Shown: positions 7,193 through 7,861 of the stretch, in pieces
Position numbering within the stretch: position 1 is the stretch's first letter
Layout: each line of letters begins with the position of its first letter
Source: Lachnospiraceae bacterium
Lineage (GTDB): Bacteria > Bacillota > Clostridia > Lachnospirales > Lachnospiraceae
Assembly (NCBI GenBank): GCA_900769175.1
Contig: CAAGFP010000178.1
Span: forward strand, 1-7,861
Reading direction: 5' to 3'
Length of the DNA: 7,861 nucleotides
Position numbers and translations under genes: made by a program
The notes under the pieces: model-generated
The model's database searches: none
Seen by the model: only the letters and a program-made list of their open reading frames with translations
What the model was told of the DNA's origin: nothing

Positions 7193-7426
7193 TTAATGAT
7201 GTTGCGCATTTCGAATCATTTCAACGGCTTCGCCTACGTTTGTTATCTTATTAATATCTTCTGGGTTGATTTCAATTCCGAGTTCATCTTCTACATACAT
7301 TACAATCTGATAAATATCAAGCGAATCCACACACAAATCTCCGATAAAAGTGGTATTCTCCGTAATTTCACTTAGATCCACTTTTAGGATGGCAACAATT
7401 GCTTTCTTTAAAACTTCTAATTCCAT
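7193..7426 (-). CDS. acpP: Acyl carrier protein
   Basis: ACP carries growing and finished acyl chains as thioesters on a 4'-phosphopantetheine arm. It supplies fatty acid synthase enzymes and delivers acyl groups to PlsX. The product is 77 acidic residues, the normal size. The arm attaches at Ser35 in the DSLD motif, followed by helix II (IYQIVMYVEDELGIEI) with the usual acidic recognition face. The residues before the serine read DLCVDSLD, whereas most ACPs have DLGADSLD. The ATG at 7424-7426 gives a typical N-terminus (MELEVLKK), and the frame continues upstream without a family-like extension. The only strong Shine-Dalgarno, AGGAGG at 7454-7459, is 27 nt from this ATG and 15 nt from an in-frame GTG at 7436-7438, so the exact start is slightly uncertain. 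The gene starts 13 bp after plsX ends and is clearly in the same operon. Confidence 0.95.
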   Translation of the reverse strand: MELEVLKKAIVAILKVDLSEITENTTFIGDLCVDSLDIYQIVMYVEDELGIEINPEDINKITNVGEAVEMIRNAQHH

Positions 7427-7439
7427 GTCATTTAACACG

Positions 7440-7840
7440 TCAGTTCGTGCCTTCCTCCTGAATTTCTGTTTTTGCAAAGCTCTCACGAATGATATCATTA
7501 ATATGATTCCGGTTGAAATCTACACATTGATAAATTGCATGTTTCACTTCAATACTTTTGGAACTTCCGTGTACTTTTACAACAAGACCTTTTAATCCAA
7601 GAAGAGGCGCTCCGCCGTAATCTGCAAGAGAAAAACCTTTTAACGTTTTCTTCAATGCAGGTTTTACAAGTAATCCGCCGATTTGACTGCGAAGATTCGA
7701 TTTCATACCATCTTTGATAACAGAAACCAGCATTCCGGCAGTTCCTTCATATAATTTCAAAATCACATTTCCTACAAAAGCATCGCATATAATAACATCA
7801 CACACACCGGCGGGAATGTCTCTTGCCTCAACACTTCCGA
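7440..7840 (-). CDS. plsX: Phosphate acyltransferase PlsX, C-terminal part only
   Basis: PlsX converts acyl-ACP and phosphate into acyl-phosphate, which PlsY then uses to acylate glycerol-3-phosphate, the first step of phospholipid synthesis. It is a peripheral membrane enzyme. Only the last 132 full codons are genomic, out of about 330-340 for the family. The visible part reads GSVEARDIPAG, then DVIICDAFVGNVILKLYEG, then the conserved ADYGGAPLLGLKG and a variable tail ending EEGTN. The TGA is at 7440-7442. The reading frame continues into 7841-7861, but that stretch is sequencing adapter. It would add false residues (HDALPI and one junction residue) if translated. The gene starts outside the window. 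Placement directly before acpP, the gene for its substrate carrier, fits the lipid pathway. Confidence 0.95.
7454..7459 (-). promoter_or_regulatory. Perfect Shine-Dalgarno AGGAGG inside the end of plsX
   Basis: On the minus strand AGGAGG lies within the last codons of plsX (in CAG GAG GAA). It is the only strong ribosome-binding sequence near acpP. It is 15 nt from an in-frame GTG (7436-7438) and 27 nt from the preferred acpP ATG (7424-7426), both longer than the usual 5-9 nt. It may load ribosomes that reach acpP by coupling through the plsX stop, or it may be coincidental coding sequence. Confidence 0.4.
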
Positions 7841-7861
7841 AGATCGGAAGAGCGTCGTGTA
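7841..7861 (+). other. Illumina TruSeq-type adapter remnant (artefact, not genomic)
   Basis: The final 21 bases begin AGATCGGAAGAGCGTCGTGT and match, from its first base, the well-known TruSeq-type adapter sequence found at the 3' end of reads whose insert was shorter than the read. The preceding bases still translate as conserved PlsX (GSVEARD), so the switch from genome to adapter falls at about 7841. The chance of 21 specific bases occurring exactly at a sequence terminus is negligible. The window's right end is therefore a contig end carrying untrimmed adapter. Confidence 0.97.

Noticed and set aside
6860..7375. 171-codon plus-strand open frame across rnc and acpP
   Set aside because: It is antisense to two certain genes, has no recognisable domain and no good ribosome-binding site, and reads as low-complexity AT-rich translation.
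1..7840. A mobile, defence or otherwise novel accessory system
   Set aside because: Every coding stretch is explained by a core housekeeping gene in its expected order. There are no transposase genes, long repeats, CRISPR units or foreign-looking segments.

Overview
The window is an ordinary, well-conserved chromosomal block from an AT-rich Gram-positive bacterium. All seven genes lie on the minus strand. In transcription order, right to left, they are plsX (3' part), acpP, rnc, smc, ftsY, ylxM and ffh (nearly complete). This order is typical of Firmicutes. In Bacillus subtilis, fabD and fabG lie between plsX and the ACP gene. Here acpP follows plsX directly, an arrangement familiar from Clostridia. 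My best guess is a clostridial, possibly Lachnospiraceae-like, genome. That placement rests on gene order, base composition and protein style, not on a database search.

Right end, 7107-7861: the last 21 bases (7841-7861) match the start of the Illumina TruSeq-type adapter. The window therefore ends on an untrimmed sequencing adapter rather than genome, and plsX is cut by the library construct. To its left are the last 132 codons of plsX and a 77-residue acyl carrier protein, then a short gap with a 9-bp hairpin just before rnc. Centre, 2836-7106: RNase III overlaps the start of the 1186-residue SMC protein by 10 bp, and ftsY follows 21 bp after smc. Left, 1-1884: a strong, nearly bidirectional terminator-like hairpin lies behind ftsY. 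A sigma-A-like promoter appears to have its -35 box inside that hairpin and would drive ylxM and ffh as a separate unit. The window stops about ten residues before the expected end of ffh.

The genes combine membrane lipid synthesis (PlsX, ACP), double-stranded RNA processing (RNase III), chromosome organisation (SMC), and co-translational protein targeting (FtsY receptor, Ffh particle protein, YlxM accessory). I found no mobile element, CRISPR array, tRNA, rRNA or unknown gene system. The points of real interest are the adapter contamination, the overlapping terminator and promoter between ftsY and ylxM, and some start-site details around acpP and rnc.
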